In this document: piece after piece, positions 6,340 to 6,565 of the stretch
Layout: the number at the start of each line of letters is the position of its first letter
Position numbering within the stretch: position 1 is the stretch's first letter
Source of the DNA: Clostridia bacterium
Lineage (GTDB): Bacteria > Bacillota > Clostridia > Monoglobales > Monoglobaceae
Assembly: GCA_017625185.1 (NCBI GenBank)
Contig: JAGALN010000077.1
Span: 1 to 6,565, forward strand
DNA length: 6,565 nt
Direction of reading: 5' to 3'
Translations under genes and position numbers: made by a program
Notes under the pieces: generated by a model
Databases searched by the model: none
What the model saw: the letters and a program-made list of their open reading frames with translations, nothing else
Told to the model about the DNA's origin: nothing

Positions 6340-6565
6340 ATGATAAGTGCAGGTGATTTTAGAAACGGTCTTACCTTTGAATATGACGGGAATGTTTACC
6401 AGGTGGTAGAATTCCAGCATGTAAAGCCGGGTAAGGGCGCGGCGTTCGTAAGAACCAAGATGAAGAATGTCATGACCGGTGGCGTGGTGGAGAGAACCTT
6501 CAACCCCACCGAAAAAGTAGAGCCGGCTAGAATCGAGAGAAAGGATATGGAATATCTCTACGAGG
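6340..6565 (+). CDS. efp: Elongation factor P, N-terminal 75 residues (3' end outside window)
   Basis: EF-P binds between the ribosomal P and E sites and relieves stalling on polyproline stretches. The visible part, [20 protein letters not shown]..., is the whole KOW-like domain I and the start of domain II; full EF-P is about 185 residues, so some 110 are missing at the window edge. The modification loop is present as [12 protein letters not shown], with Lys32 at the tip that is post-translationally modified in Firmicutes such as B. subtilis. AGGAGG at 6326-6331, eight bases before the ATG, is a near-ideal ribosome binding site. It follows the Xaa-Pro peptidase gene by 80 bases and has its own promoter. 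Proline-peptide turnover and polyproline translation being neighbours is a known conserved arrangement, but a functional link is only inference. Confidence 0.97.
   Translation, partial: MISAGDFRNGLTFEYDGNVYQVVEFQHVKPGKGAAFVRTKMKNVMTGGVVERTFNPTEKVEPARIERKDMEYLYE

Noticed and set aside
1..6565. Mobile element, CRISPR array, tRNA/rRNA gene, attachment site or toxin-antitoxin pair
   Set aside because: No transposase, integrase or repeat-spacer pattern was seen on either strand, no cloverleaf-like run was noticed in the short gaps, and every gene but the left-edge fragment is a recognisable core family.

Overview
The window looks like ordinary core chromosome of an anaerobic, probably spore-forming Firmicute of class Clostridia (Lachnospiraceae-like). 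This is inferred from several signs: intermediate GC, strong AGGAG-type ribosome binding sites, near-consensus sigma-A promoters, a ClpP-like TepA protein, a 58-residue S21 with a basic tail, a Firmicutes-type (Q/E)xxxE UppP, and a short Xaa-Pro peptidase directly upstream of efp, as in Bacillus yqhT-efp. No species call is possible from the sequence alone.

Layout. Bases 1-296 hold the 3' end of a plus-strand gene I do not recognise, closed by an intrinsic terminator (308-336). A well-formed promoter (338-366) then drives a ten-helix EamA/DMT-family transporter (405-1298). A 20-bp perfect hairpin (1316-1359) sits between this gene and the convergent minus-strand pair metA-uppP (3192 to 1377) and probably serves both. 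metA has its own sigma-A-like promoter (3256-3228) and only a short leader, with no room for a SAM riboswitch or T-box. Divergent from metA is tepA (3305-3985), a ClpP-fold serine protease relative. It is followed by rpsU (4109-4285), whose promoter matches the sigma-A consensus perfectly and which has its own terminator (4290-4314). Directly after that terminator comes a tight pair: an endonuclease IV-like TIM-barrel protein (4345-5202) and an M24B Xaa-Pro aminopeptidase (5204-6259), separated by one base. efp (6340 to the window edge) has its own promoter (6278-6306) and is cut by the end of the window.

Functionally this is a housekeeping mix: translation (S21, EF-P), peptide turnover (Xaa-Pro peptidase, TepA), cell-wall lipid carrier recycling (UppP), methionine biosynthesis (MetA, predicted to use acetyl-CoA), possible DNA repair (Nfo-like) and metabolite export (DMT). 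I see no mobile element, CRISPR array, tRNA, rRNA or defence island, and no stretch over 300 bases lacks a gene. I found no credible new multi-gene system. The points most worth a second look are the substituted third-zinc ligand in the Nfo-like protein, the metA-uppP pairing without a visible methionine-responsive leader, the terminator placed just before the Nfo-like/peptidase pair with no promoter behind it, and the unidentified truncated gene at the left edge.
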